A stretch of 19,490 bases of DNA from Dialister sp. UBA734. Lineage in GTDB: Bacteria; Bacillota; Negativicutes; Veillonellales; Dialisteraceae. Where the stretch lies: the NCBI GenBank assembly GCA_002297935.1, contig DBLC01000120.1, forward strand, positions 1 to 19,490, given 5' to 3'. The notes beneath the pieces are model-generated. The model worked only from the letters and a program-made list of their open reading frames with translations, was not told the origin of the DNA and ran no database searches. How positions within the stretch are numbered: the stretch's first letter is position 1; each line of letters opens with the position of its first letter. Positions 7,240 to 14,066 of the stretch are shown here, in pieces. The translations under genes were made by a program, and so were the position numbers.

Positions 7240-8658
7240 TTATGCCTCCATCAGAGCCAACGGGCAGTAAATATCTGCCACTACCATAGAATCCTCATTT
7301 TTCAGTTCAAACTGTCCCTTCAGTTCGATTTCTGCTAAATTTCTAACAATTTGAAGTCCCAAATCAAATGTTTTTGTACCAAAATCATCGGGCAATGGAT
7401 GTCCGTTGTTTTTGATATACACATGTAGACGTCCGCCCTCCACAGCTGTGCCTACAATCAAAGTACCTCTGTCCAACTGGTTGAACCCATGGTCAATGGC
7501 GTTGTGAATTAATTCATTGGTGGCGATCGCCAAAGGAACCGCTTTTTCTGAATTGACGATGAGCGGCATATTTCCTTTTTCCCGCACCACATCAACCGGA
7601 CAAAGGGTCAAACTATCGATGGACAATTTGCAAATTTTATCGAGCAGCAAATCCATGTCGATTTTGTCCCCGCTCTGGTTCGCTAGGATATCATGAATCT
7701 GAGAAATACCCAAAATACGGCTTACCGCCCGCTTCAAAGCATCTTTCGTATCTTCATCTTTGGCCCGCCGCGCCTGCATGCGAAGCATACCGGCAATGGT
7801 ATTCAAACTATTTTTCACTCGATGATGAATTTCTTTAATCACCGAATCTTTCACCAAAATTTGTCGTTCTTTTTCGCGAATGGCTGTCACATCGGTCAAA
7901 ACCAGTACAGTTCGAACCACACGGCCACCGGAAATAATCGGAAGTCCCCACGCAGACAGCGTCATATTTTCCGACACTTCATCACTAAAAGCCGGACGGC
8001 CAGTTTTCCTGACCTGCTCCACCAAAGGGAATTTCACAATGGTGTGCCCAATGATGTCTTTCTGGTCCACCACTTCTTTATCCAGCACCAGGTACAAATC
8101 ATCGGCCATGTCATTGGCATAGATGATTCGCCCGGTGGCATCCACGATGAGTACCCCATCTTGGGGACGAATGCTGTAATAATCATTGACCGCAAAAGGC
8201 ACCTGCAACGCCAGATTGGCCGTGTCAGTCAGCACCTGCTGCTGTTTCAGCGAAGAAGAAGCAAAGCAAACCACCGCGAAAGGTTGTCCTGCATTGTCCA
8301 CAATCGGATAGGCCGTGACAGCGATTTCTCGTCCCTGGTCCAACACCTTGCGTCCCACCACTTTACGACCTGTCGAAAACACATTTTCCACAATGGCTAA
8401 ATCATCCACCAGGAAAGTGTCTCCTTGCTTAAAAAAGGTAGAGCCATGGGTATAGGACGGTTTAATGGCTGCCAAGATAACAGAAATATCTTCATTCTTC
8501 CCTCTGGCACAAAGATAGACCTGGCTTTTGGAAATATCCGATGCACACTGCAGCGCAATCTGCATATGGTCTAGTATCTTGGCCTGTACCCCCGTAAGCC
8601 GGGTCGTATCTCGTATCAGCGTATAGAGCTGACTGACTTCAATGCTGCGAGTTTGCAA
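7240..8658 (-). CDS. PdtaS/EutW-type sensor histidine kinase
   Basis: This is the cognate soluble kinase of the ANTAR regulator directly downstream. From the TTG at 8658 it is 472 residues: an N-terminal H_kinase_N/GAF-like sensor region (about 10-150), a PAS domain (about 165-260, DGVLIVDATGRIIYANDMAD), a HisKA_2 dimerisation helix with EIHHRVKNSLNTIAGML (acceptor H279 by family analogy), and an HATPase domain with N-box ATNELIHNAIDHG and a DFGTKTFDLGLQI glycine loop. No membrane segment is visible, so the ligand is probably cytoplasmic. The open frame extends to an ATG at 8775, but that part is translated repeat element. A GTG at 8694 is also possible. I chose TTG because GAGG lies eight bases upstream. 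The start is uncertain; the gene is not. Confidence 0.92.
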   Translation of the reverse strand: MQTRSIEVSQLYTLIRDTTRLTGVQAKILDHMQIALQCASDISKSQVYLCARGKNEDISVILAAIKPSYTHGSTFFKQGDTFLVDDLAIVENVFSTGRKVVGRKVLDQGREIAVTAYPIVDNAGQPFAVVCFASSSLKQQQVLTDTANLALQVPFAVNDYYSIRPQDGVLIVDATGRIIYANDMADDLYLVLDKEVVDQKDIIGHTIVKFPLVEQVRKTGRPAFSDEVSENMTLSAWGLPIISGGRVVRTVLVLTDVTAIREKERQILVKDSVIKEIHHRVKNSLNTIAGMLRMQARRAKDEDTKDALKRAVSRILGISQIHDILANQSGDKIDMDLLLDKICKLSIDSLTLCPVDVVREKGNMPLIVNSEKAVPLAIATNELIHNAIDHGFNQLDRGTLIVGTAVEGGRLHVYIKNNGHPLPDDFGTKTFDLGLQIVRNLAEIELKGQFELKNEDSMVVADIYCPLALMEA

Positions 8659-8709
8659 TTTAGAAACCTCGTTTTCTGTTGAGTAACTTCTCACGAACCT
8701 GATATATAC

Positions 8710-8967
8710 AGTGCGTAATGCGTAGTGCGTAGTGCGGAATGAAGGTGGCGGCACACAACTTATAAAGCGCCGCAAAAATATAAATTCTAGTGCATCACTA
8801 TCAAAAAATTGTGTTTTAGTAACTAGGAATTTGAGATTATGGCATTCATGATTTCCTAATCCCTAGGGCCTAGCTACTAATCCCTTTTATATAAATAGGG
8901 TATTGGGGCGCTTCTAAAATTTGTGCGCCCCTTCCACCATTACGCACTTCGCACTACGCATTACGCA
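8710..8967. repeat. Composite inverted-repeat element, copy 2, opposite orientation
   Basis: The left end is AGTGCGT, AATGCGT, AGTGCGT, AGTGCGG, then GGTGGCGGCAC...GCGCCGC (8748-8773). A unique interior of about 70 bases follows, then a CTAG-type heptad segment (CTAATCCCTAGGGCCTAGCT near 8862), then GGGGCGC...GCGCCCC (8905-8931) and a right-end array CCATTAC, GCACTTC, GCACTAC, GCATTAC. Reverse-complemented, the order of modules and much of the interior (AATACCC...TATATAAAAGGGATTAG) match copy 1. The right end finishes four bases before the tsaD stop codon; the left end overlaps the upstream extension of the kinase frame. Confidence 0.88.
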
Positions 8968-8970
8968 TTT

Positions 8971-9993
8971 CTATAGTTTGACCTGGTCTGCCAAGAACGG
9001 CAGTCTTGGGTCGGCGTTGAGATTCATCGGTGCGTAGTCACCGGCCTGGGCCATGTAGTAGGCACGGCAGCCAATCATGGCACCGTTATCGGTGCAAAGA
9101 ATGGAATCGGGGCGGCACATGCGGATGCCTTTCTTATCGCATTCTGCTTTAAGGGCTTCCCGCAGTCCGCTATTGGCAGCGACCCCGCCCGCCAGGGCGA
9201 TGGTTTTGAGGCCTGTCACGTCCAGTGCTCGCATGGCTTTTTCTACCAAGACATCCACCACGGCTTTCTGGAACGAAGCAGCCACATCAGCCTGGTTGAC
9301 CGGTTCTTTTTTCATATCTGCGGTATGCAAATAGTTGATTACGGCAGACTTCAAACCGCTGAAAGAAAAGTCAAAGTTGTGTTCTTTCGCCAGTCCCATA
9401 GGGAAATGAATGGCTTCCGGATTTCCTTCTTTCGCCAATCGATCAATATGGGGGCCTCCCGGATAGGGATAGCCCATGACGCGGGCGATTTTATCAAAGG
9501 CTTCACCGGCCGCATCATCTCTTGTCTGTCCCAAAAGCTGGAAAGTATTGTAATCTTTCACAATCACAATCATAGTATGCCCACCGGACACCACCAAAGC
9601 CAAGAAGGGTGGTTCCAAATCGGGATACTGAAGAAGATTTGCAAAAATATGACCTTCCATATGGTTCACCGCAATCAACGGTTTTCCCAGTGCCCAAGCA
9701 GCTGCCTTCGCTGCAGCCACACCGACCAAAAGAGCCCCGACCAATCCAGGTCCCTGGGTCACTGCAATGGCATCCATATCCTGCCAATCACAGTGCGCCT
9801 GCTCCAATGCTTCAATGGACACCGGAAGCACATCTTCGATATGATGACGGGAAGCGATTTCCGGCACGACCCCGCCAAATTTCTTGTGAATCGGCACCTG
9901 TGTAGAAATCACATTAGATAGGATTCGTCTCCCATCTTCGATGACTGCACAGGAAGTCTCATCACAGCTTGATTCAAAAGCTAATATTTTCAT
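8971..9993 (-). CDS. tsaD: TsaD, tRNA N6-threonylcarbamoyladenosine transferase subunit
   Basis: TsaD (Kae1/YgjD family) transfers the threonylcarbamoyl group from TC-AMP to A37 of ANN-decoding tRNAs, working with TsaB and TsaE. The 340-residue protein is full length. It shows the opening LAFESSCDETSCAV, VPEIASRHH, the metal-binding HMEGH with H111 and H115, VVSGGHTMIV, DDAAGEAFDK, ALAGGVAANSGLR, and D302 in CTDNGAMIG, completing the active site. ATG at 9993 has AAGGAAG upstream at about eight bases. The other pathway genes tsaE and tsaB lie upstream in the same direction together with rimI, but a 277-base repeat-filled gap separates rimI from tsaD, so tsaD may have its own promoter. Confidence 0.98.
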   Translation of the reverse strand: MKILAFESSCDETSCAVIEDGRRILSNVISTQVPIHKKFGGVVPEIASRHHIEDVLPVSIEALEQAHCDWQDMDAIAVTQGPGLVGALLVGVAAAKAAAWALGKPLIAVNHMEGHIFANLLQYPDLEPPFLALVVSGGHTMIVIVKDYNTFQLLGQTRDDAAGEAFDKIARVMGYPYPGGPHIDRLAKEGNPEAIHFPMGLAKEHNFDFSFSGLKSAVINYLHTADMKKEPVNQADVAASFQKAVVDVLVEKAMRALDVTGLKTIALAGGVAANSGLREALKAECDKKGIRMCRPDSILCTDNGAMIGCRAYYMAQAGDYAPMNLNADPRLPFLADQVKL

Positions 9994-10052
9994 GTATTTT
10001 TCTTCCTTTATGATTTGCTTGCGTTAAAAGTAAAAATGGCTGAAAGGGTATT

Positions 10053-10082
10053 ATTCTACTGATTCCTTCTCATAACATACAA
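10053..10082 (-). promoter_or_regulatory. Weak candidate promoter of tsaD
   Basis: On the minus strand TTGTAT (10077-10082) and TAGAAT (10053-10058) are separated by 18 bases, about 60 bases upstream of the tsaD start. The -10 matches consensus at five of six positions but the -35 at only three. It is the best pair I see in the gap after the repeat hairpin. Confidence 0.3.
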
Positions 10083-10099
10083 CTAGCAACGCCTACTTC

Positions 10100-10174
10100 A
10101 AGGTTATATAGGGTTATACATGGTTATGTGATAACCGTAAGTTTCATAACCCTATATAACCCTTTTAACCTTTT
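10100..10174. repeat. GGTTATA-type 9-base repeat hairpin upstream of tsaD
   Basis: The left arm AAGGTTATATAGGGTTATAC...GGTTATG and right arm CATAACCCTATATAACCC...AACCTT are inverted copies about 28 bases long with few mismatches, around a loop TGATAACCGTAAGTTT. Units of about nine bases (GGTTATATA, GGGTTATAC, GGTTATG) are visible. It is the same family as 17795-17863. Confidence 0.85.
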
Positions 10175-10206
10175 GACAAGCGACGAAATCCCCATTTCAA
10201 TAACCT

Positions 10207-10273
10207 GCGGCGCTTCCAAATTTTGTTGCGCCGCCACCACCATTTCTAACTTCTCACTTCTAACTTCTCACTA
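10207..10273. repeat. Half-element: GCGGCGC hairpin with TTCTAAC/TTCTCAC heptad tail
   Basis: GCGGCGC and GCGCCGC (10207-10234) form a GC-rich hairpin around an AT-rich loop, followed by CCACCACCATT and four exact heptads CTAACTT, CTCACTT, CTAACTT, CTCACTA (10246-10273). The last three bases of the last unit are the stop codon of rimI on the minus strand. The same hairpin in copies 1 and 2 of the composite element carries GCGTA-type heptads instead. Confidence 0.85.
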
Positions 10274-10729
10274 TATTTTTCTTTCCATCACATACCCATC
10301 TTCTATGGGTAGTTCGTACACTTTTTTCCGAAGGCCCAGATTTTGAAAGCCAAATTTTTCATACATCTGCTGGGCAGGGGTATTGCTGACCCGGACTTCC
10401 AGGAACATGGTTTTCATCTGTCGATTTTGGGCTTCTTCAATTCCTTTTTGTAAAAGAAGTTCTCCCAATTTCCGCCGACGGAACGAGGGATGGACACCGA
10501 TATTCACCAGCTGCCCTTCATCGGCAACGAACCAGAAACAACCATAGCCCACCACATTGCCATCTATTTCAGCCACGATGTACCAGCTGCTGTGATTATC
10601 TCCCAAATCATGGGCCACCGTTTCCTTTCGCCAGGCATCGGTGAAGCACAGGGTTCCTATTTCATACATCCGATCGATATCTGACGAATTGGCTTCTCGA
10701 ATCAGGACTTGTTGTGTTGTTTCTCCCAT
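10271..10729 (-). CDS. rimI: RimI-type GNAT N-acetyltransferase
   Basis: RimI acetylates the N-terminal alanine of ribosomal protein S18 in E. coli; homologues beside tsaB are normally annotated the same way. The 152-residue GNAT fold has IREANSSDIDRMYEI at the start and motif A with the acetyl-CoA loop at VHPSFRRRKLGELLL. LEVRVSNTPAQQMYEKFGF covers motif B and the conserved tyrosine, and the protein ends EDGYVMERKI, close to the family's usual EDAYVM ending. ATG at 10729 overlaps the end of tsaB by 28 bases, pointing to coupled translation. Its TAG stop coincides with the last unit of a 7-base repeat array. Substrate specificity is inferred from the family. Confidence 0.93.
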   Translation of the reverse strand: MGETTQQVLIREANSSDIDRMYEIGTLCFTDAWRKETVAHDLGDNHSSWYIVAEIDGNVVGYGCFWFVADEGQLVNIGVHPSFRRRKLGELLLQKGIEEAQNRQMKTMFLEVRVSNTPAQQMYEKFGFQNLGLRKKVYELPIEDGYVMERKI

Positions 10730-11394
10730 AGCACTTCTGCCTCACTTCTGCGGATATAATTCGGAAGGAGCGAAAGCGGGTTGTCCTTTTCGCCTTTTTC
10801 CAAACGAGCCAAGCCAGCCATGGCTACACTGGAAGCCCGGGCACAACGATTCTGCGGAGCCGCTAAGACAATGCCGGCTGCCAACAATTTATCCTTATAT
10901 TTATCGGCGCATTCGCCTACCGCAATGATAGGGCCGCCGTGTTTCACTGCCGCGGCAATGACTTCATCAATCGGTGCCACTTCGGTGGGCGCTTCTTGCC
11001 ACATCTCTTGGAACGCCCCATACAGTGCGGCATATACATTGCCCCGCTGGGCATCTTCCAATGGCAAAATGAACGCCTGGGCTCCGGCCATGTTCCAAGC
11101 CAGAGCTTCCAAGGTATCTACCCCAACCAGAGGCACTTTCCAAATGTAAGAAGCCATCTTCGCCGTAGCCAAACCAATGCGAAGGCCCGTGAAAGACCCC
11201 GGTCCAATCGATACGGCAATGCCGGTGATCTGGTCTTTTTCGACCCCCGCTTCTTTCATCATTTCATCCAAATGCGGAATCAACTGCTCGGAATGTGTCA
11301 ACCGTTTCTGCACCGTCCATTCCGCAATGAGTCTATCTTTTTCTGCTAACGCACAGCTTAATACCAAAGAAGAGGTATCAATGGCTAGAAGCAT
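10702..11394 (-). CDS. tsaB: TsaB, t6A synthesis partner of TsaD
   Basis: TsaB (YeaZ) is a catalytically degenerate paralogue of TsaD that dimerises with it and is needed for t6A formation. From ATG at 11394 it is 230 residues, opening LLAIDTSSLVLSCAL and carrying the family signature SIGPGSFTGLRIGLATAK, then VDTLEALAW and DAQRGNVYAALY. It lacks the HxxxH metal motif of TsaD, as expected. The frame opens at a TTG at 11403, but AAAGGAG ends ten bases before the ATG and is adjacent to the TTG, so the ATG is preferred. It overlaps tsaE by 17 bases and rimI by 28 bases, giving a tight operon. Confidence 0.96.
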   Translation of the reverse strand: MLLAIDTSSLVLSCALAEKDRLIAEWTVQKRLTHSEQLIPHLDEMMKEAGVEKDQITGIAVSIGPGSFTGLRIGLATAKMASYIWKVPLVGVDTLEALAWNMAGAQAFILPLEDAQRGNVYAALYGAFQEMWQEAPTEVAPIDEVIAAAVKHGGPIIAVGECADKYKDKLLAAGIVLAAPQNRCARASSVAMAGLARLEKGEKDNPLSLLPNYIRRSEAEVLWEKQHNKS

Positions 11395-11854
11395 ATGTCT
11401 CAATCTCCTTTACAACCGTCGCCGGAGCCCCATCGTCCCAGCTGACTTTTATTTCACGTTTTGTTTCATTCATTACACGGATCTGAATATGAATGGCTTC
11501 CGAGGAAATCAAGGAAGGAAATAAATCCGCCCATTCTACCACGGTGACACCGCCAATGCTATATTCATCCCAACCTATATTATATAAATCATCTTCCGTA
11601 TCGAGACGATAAAAATCAAAATGCTTAAGCGGCAACTTGCCGTCATAATAATTCATAATATTAAAAGTCGGACTGCTCACCACACCGGTGATGCCCAATC
11701 CTTCCGCCAGGCCCTGCACAAAGTGGGTTTTTCCAGCGCCCAAGTCGCCAGTCAAAGCGATAAACAAATCGTCCACGCTATGTTCCCCAAGGAAACGACC
11801 AAAATCCATGGTCTCCTTTTCGCTTTGGCTCAGCCATAGGATTTCATGTTTCAT
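11378..11854 (-). CDS. tsaE: TsaE, ATPase of the t6A synthesis complex
   Basis: TsaE (YjeE) is the P-loop ATPase that binds the TsaB-TsaD dimer and is required for multiple turnover in t6A synthesis. The 158-residue protein has Walker A GDLGAGKT at 36-43, the switch-like SSPTFNIMNYY, HFDFYRLD, and the conserved VVEWAD at 105-110. ATG at 11854 has GAGGTG five bases upstream and overlaps the end of the patatin-like gene by 11 bases. It heads the tsaE-tsaB-rimI order common in Firmicutes. Confidence 0.97.
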   Translation of the reverse strand: MKHEILWLSQSEKETMDFGRFLGEHSVDDLFIALTGDLGAGKTHFVQGLAEGLGITGVVSSPTFNIMNYYDGKLPLKHFDFYRLDTEDDLYNIGWDEYSIGGVTVVEWADLFPSLISSEAIHIQIRVMNETKREIKVSWDDGAPATVVKEIETYASSH

Positions 11855-12749
11855 GAAGCCACCTCGTTAAATCATCAAATTGCGCCAGCCCTATGCGATA
11901 TCCCTCTTCGTACAAAGCACGCAATTTCTTGGTATCCTTTTCCGTGCGAGATACGGCCACCGGCTTATCGGGCCGAATGATAAATACCTTTCCTTCCTTT
12001 TCCAATGCCAGCAGTTTTTCCACTTTCTGATTGTACCGTGCCGGAATGGAGCACATTTCTTCTACCACTTTAGGGAAATGCTTCCCATACATGGCATTGA
12101 GCAGTCCATGAAATCCCTTCGGCACCGGTTTTTTCCGATAGGCCAAATCGCGGGTCAAAATGTATACCGGCTTTTCGCAGGCAAAAGGCAATTCCGACGG
12201 AAGCGGCACAAAGGGCATTCCGACCCCGCCATCCACATAGTGCTTGCCTCGAAGCAGTACCGGTTTGGAAAATAAAGGAATCGAACAGCTGGCTTCGCAG
12301 ACTTTGAAAAATTCTTCGATATCGCAGGACTTGCCCGATACATAGACCGGTTCTCCACTTTCCGCATCGGTCATAATGGCATACATAATGTCCGTCACTT
12401 TGTGGTAGGTTTCAAAATCGAACGGATCGATGGTATGGGTCAATTCACCGAAAATGAAATCGAAATTGAAATAGCTGCCATTTTTCAGCAAATGGCGGAG
12501 CCCCATGTATCGTTTATCTTCCGCATAATTCACATTGAGCCGGATACTTCGCCCCTTCTGATGGGAAATATACCCCAGGCCCTGCAACGTGCCTGCGGAA
12601 ATACCCATCACTTGGGGAAAATAACAGTTCTTTTCCATCAAAGCATCCAATACGCCTGCGGTAAATAAAGCCCGCATGGCTCCGCCTTCCAATAGCAGTG
12701 CGGAATTCGTCTGTTTGACCTCCGCCGTCTTTTCATTCCAAGCTTTCAT
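11844..12749 (-). CDS. Patatin-like phospholipase family protein (RssA/YjjU type)
   Basis: This is a predicted serine hydrolase with a Ser-Asp dyad, probably acting on lipid acyl esters; the substrate is unknown. In its 301 residues I see the oxyanion-hole region LLLEGGAMRALFTAGVLDAL (family consensus has a glycine-rich loop followed by Arg), the nucleophile S51 in GISAGT, and the dyad aspartate D173 in YVDGGV. The C-terminal third (KPVYILTRD...YNQKVEKLLALEKEGKVFIIRPDKP) matches the style of the YjjU subgroup. No signal peptide or membrane segment is visible. ATG at 12749 has AAGGG five bases upstream. The 3' end overlaps tsaE, so it is probably the first gene of that operon, although no functional tie to t6A is known. 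Confidence 0.92.
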   Translation of the reverse strand: MKAWNEKTAEVKQTNSALLLEGGAMRALFTAGVLDALMEKNCYFPQVMGISAGTLQGLGYISHQKGRSIRLNVNYAEDKRYMGLRHLLKNGSYFNFDFIFGELTHTIDPFDFETYHKVTDIMYAIMTDAESGEPVYVSGKSCDIEEFFKVCEASCSIPLFSKPVLLRGKHYVDGGVGMPFVPLPSELPFACEKPVYILTRDLAYRKKPVPKGFHGLLNAMYGKHFPKVVEEMCSIPARYNQKVEKLLALEKEGKVFIIRPDKPVAVSRTEKDTKKLRALYEEGYRIGLAQFDDLTRWLHET

Positions 12750-12779
12750 GGACGCCCTTCTTACTTATGAATAAATAGG

Positions 12780-12850
12780 TTACTCAGGTTGCTTAGGATT
12801 CTCAAGTTTCTCAGGTTTCTCGAACGTGTCGTTCAACACAACCGTTATCA
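12780..12850. repeat. 9-base repeat arm upstream of the patatin-like gene
   Basis: Units AGGTTACTC, AGGTTGCTT, AGGATTCTC, AAGTTTCTC, AGGTTTCTC run into a core CGAACGTGTCGTTCAACACA. Unlike the other AGGTTTCTC elements there is no matching inverted right arm nearby. Further into the same 316-base gap an unrelated inverted pair is present: TCATTTCGACCGGT (12858-12871) and ATCGGTCGAAATGA (12949-12962), 13 of 14 positions complementary. Confidence 0.75.
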
Positions 12851-12984
12851 TGATTCATCATTTCGACCGGTTATATTCGTATTTTGTGATACCACAGTCA
12901 TGAAATACATGGCATTTCATATCTATTGCATCAATTCTCACAAATCCCATCGGTCGAAATGACAATTCCACAAGAGTCGCCATT

Positions 12985-13068
12985 CCCTAATCCCTAGGGC
13001 CTAGCTACTCATCCCTATCCCGAGTCACCAGTCACTAGTCACTAGTCACCATTACTTCTAACTTCTCA
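12985..13068. repeat. Uninterrupted 84-base array of mixed heptads ending on the gpmA stop codon
   Basis: Read without gaps: CCCTAAT, CCCTAGG, GCCTAGC, TACTCAT, CCCTATC, CCGAGTC, ACCAGTC, ACTAGTC, ACTAGTC, ACCATTA, CTTCTAA, CTTCTCA. Three unit types (CTAG, AGTC and TTCTAAC) follow each other in one block of twelve 7-mers. The final TCA is the TGA stop codon of gpmA on the minus strand. The position of the shared CTA/AGT core drifts by one or two bases at the junctions between types. Confidence 0.85.
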
Positions 13069-13824
13069 CTGTTTTTTCGATCCAGCAGACTGGTTCTTCA
13101 CTGCATTGATTTTCGCAGCGATGGCGTCCTGGTCGCCCAGGTAGCTCACATCATGGACAGTGAAGTCTTCGTTCAGATGGTACACCAGCGGAATCCCAGT
13201 GGGGACATTCATACCAGCGATTTCTTCCGGAGAAATGCCTTCCAAGTGTTTTCTAAGAGCACGGATAGAGTTGCCATGGGCAGCAATAAGTACCTTTTCG
13301 CCTTTTTCAATCTGCGGACGAATCACTTCTTCAAAATAAGGAGCCACGCGAGCCACAGTGTCTTTCAGGCATTCCGTATGGGGCAGCTGCACTTCATTTT
13401 TAAATTTCTGATAAGGTGCCTGATTTTCTGGGCATCTGGGGTCATCATCAGCCAGAGCCGGCGGACGCACGTCGTAGGAACGTCTCCAGAGATGCACCTG
13501 TTCTTCCCCATATTTATCGGTGGTTTCGGTCTTGTTCAATCCCTGCAGGGCACCGTAATGACGTTCGTTCAAGTGATAATTTTTTTCTACCGGAATCCAA
13601 GTGAGATCCATTTCGTCCAGCACGGTATAGGCGGTGTGAATGGCTCTTTTCAGCACCGATGTATAGCAACGGTCAAAGGAAAATCCTTCTTTTTTCAGAA
13701 GTGCCCCTGCCTGGCGGGCTTCATTGAATCCATTTTCTGTCAAATCAATATCGGTCCAACCGCAAAACAGATTCTTCTTATTCCACTGACTTTCTCCATG
13801 ACGAATCACTACTAAAGTATACAT
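13066..13824 (-). CDS. gpmA: 2,3-bisphosphoglycerate-dependent phosphoglycerate mutase
   Basis: This cytoplasmic glycolytic enzyme interconverts 3- and 2-phosphoglycerate through a phosphohistidine. The 252-residue protein is full length. R8-H9-G-E in VVIRHGESQWN contains the phosphorylated H9; R60 is in SVLKRAIHTA, E87 in LNERHYGALQG, and H183 in IAAHGNSIRAL. GKMPLP-type and cofactor-binding regions are replaced by the usual WRRSYDVRPP and the NVPTGIPLVYHL segment. ATG at 13824 has AAAGGAGA about eight bases upstream. A small perfect dyad GCACC-GCT-GGTGC (13855-13867) lies 30 bases upstream of the start. The stop codon lies inside a 7-base repeat. There are no other glycolytic genes nearby. 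Confidence 0.97.
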   Translation of the reverse strand: MYTLVVIRHGESQWNKKNLFCGWTDIDLTENGFNEARQAGALLKKEGFSFDRCYTSVLKRAIHTAYTVLDEMDLTWIPVEKNYHLNERHYGALQGLNKTETTDKYGEEQVHLWRRSYDVRPPALADDDPRCPENQAPYQKFKNEVQLPHTECLKDTVARVAPYFEEVIRPQIEKGEKVLIAAHGNSIRALRKHLEGISPEEIAGMNVPTGIPLVYHLNEDFTVHDVSYLGDQDAIAAKINAVKNQSAGSKKQ

Positions 13825-13891
13825 TGGCGTATCTCCTTTTTATATAAATGTTACGCACCGCTGGTGCATCATGACAAGTAAACCATGTTTT

Positions 13892-14066
13892 TGGTGACTC
13901 GTGACTAGTCACTGGGGAATAGAAGATATATGGCTAGAGTCAAAGCTATTAGCTTCTAGCTGCTAGCAACTAGCCGGCTAGAAGCCAGAAGCTAACAGCT
14001 AGCTGCTGTGTCACTAGCGAAATCATCCATCTATTCCCAGTCACGAGTCACCAGTCCACCAGTCAC
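13892..14066. repeat. Nested heptad palindrome between thiL and gpmA
   Basis: The outer arms are GGTGACTCGTGACTAGTCAC...GGAATAG (from 13893) and CTATTCCC...AGTCACGAGTCACC (14030-14054), the latter followed by more CCAGTCA units up to the thiL stop at 14067. Nested inside is a second palindrome of nine gapless 7-mers (13946-14008): CTATTAG, CTTCTAG, CTGCTAG, CAACTAG, CCGGCTA, GAAGCCA, GAAGCTA, ACAGCTA, GCTGCTG, with its centre at AGCCGGCT. The block accounts for most of the 242-base gap. Confidence 0.85.

Noticed and set aside
8659..8775. N-terminal extension of the histidine kinase
   Set aside because: The codons derive from the composite repeat element and its flank, and a ribosome binding site favours the TTG at 8658.
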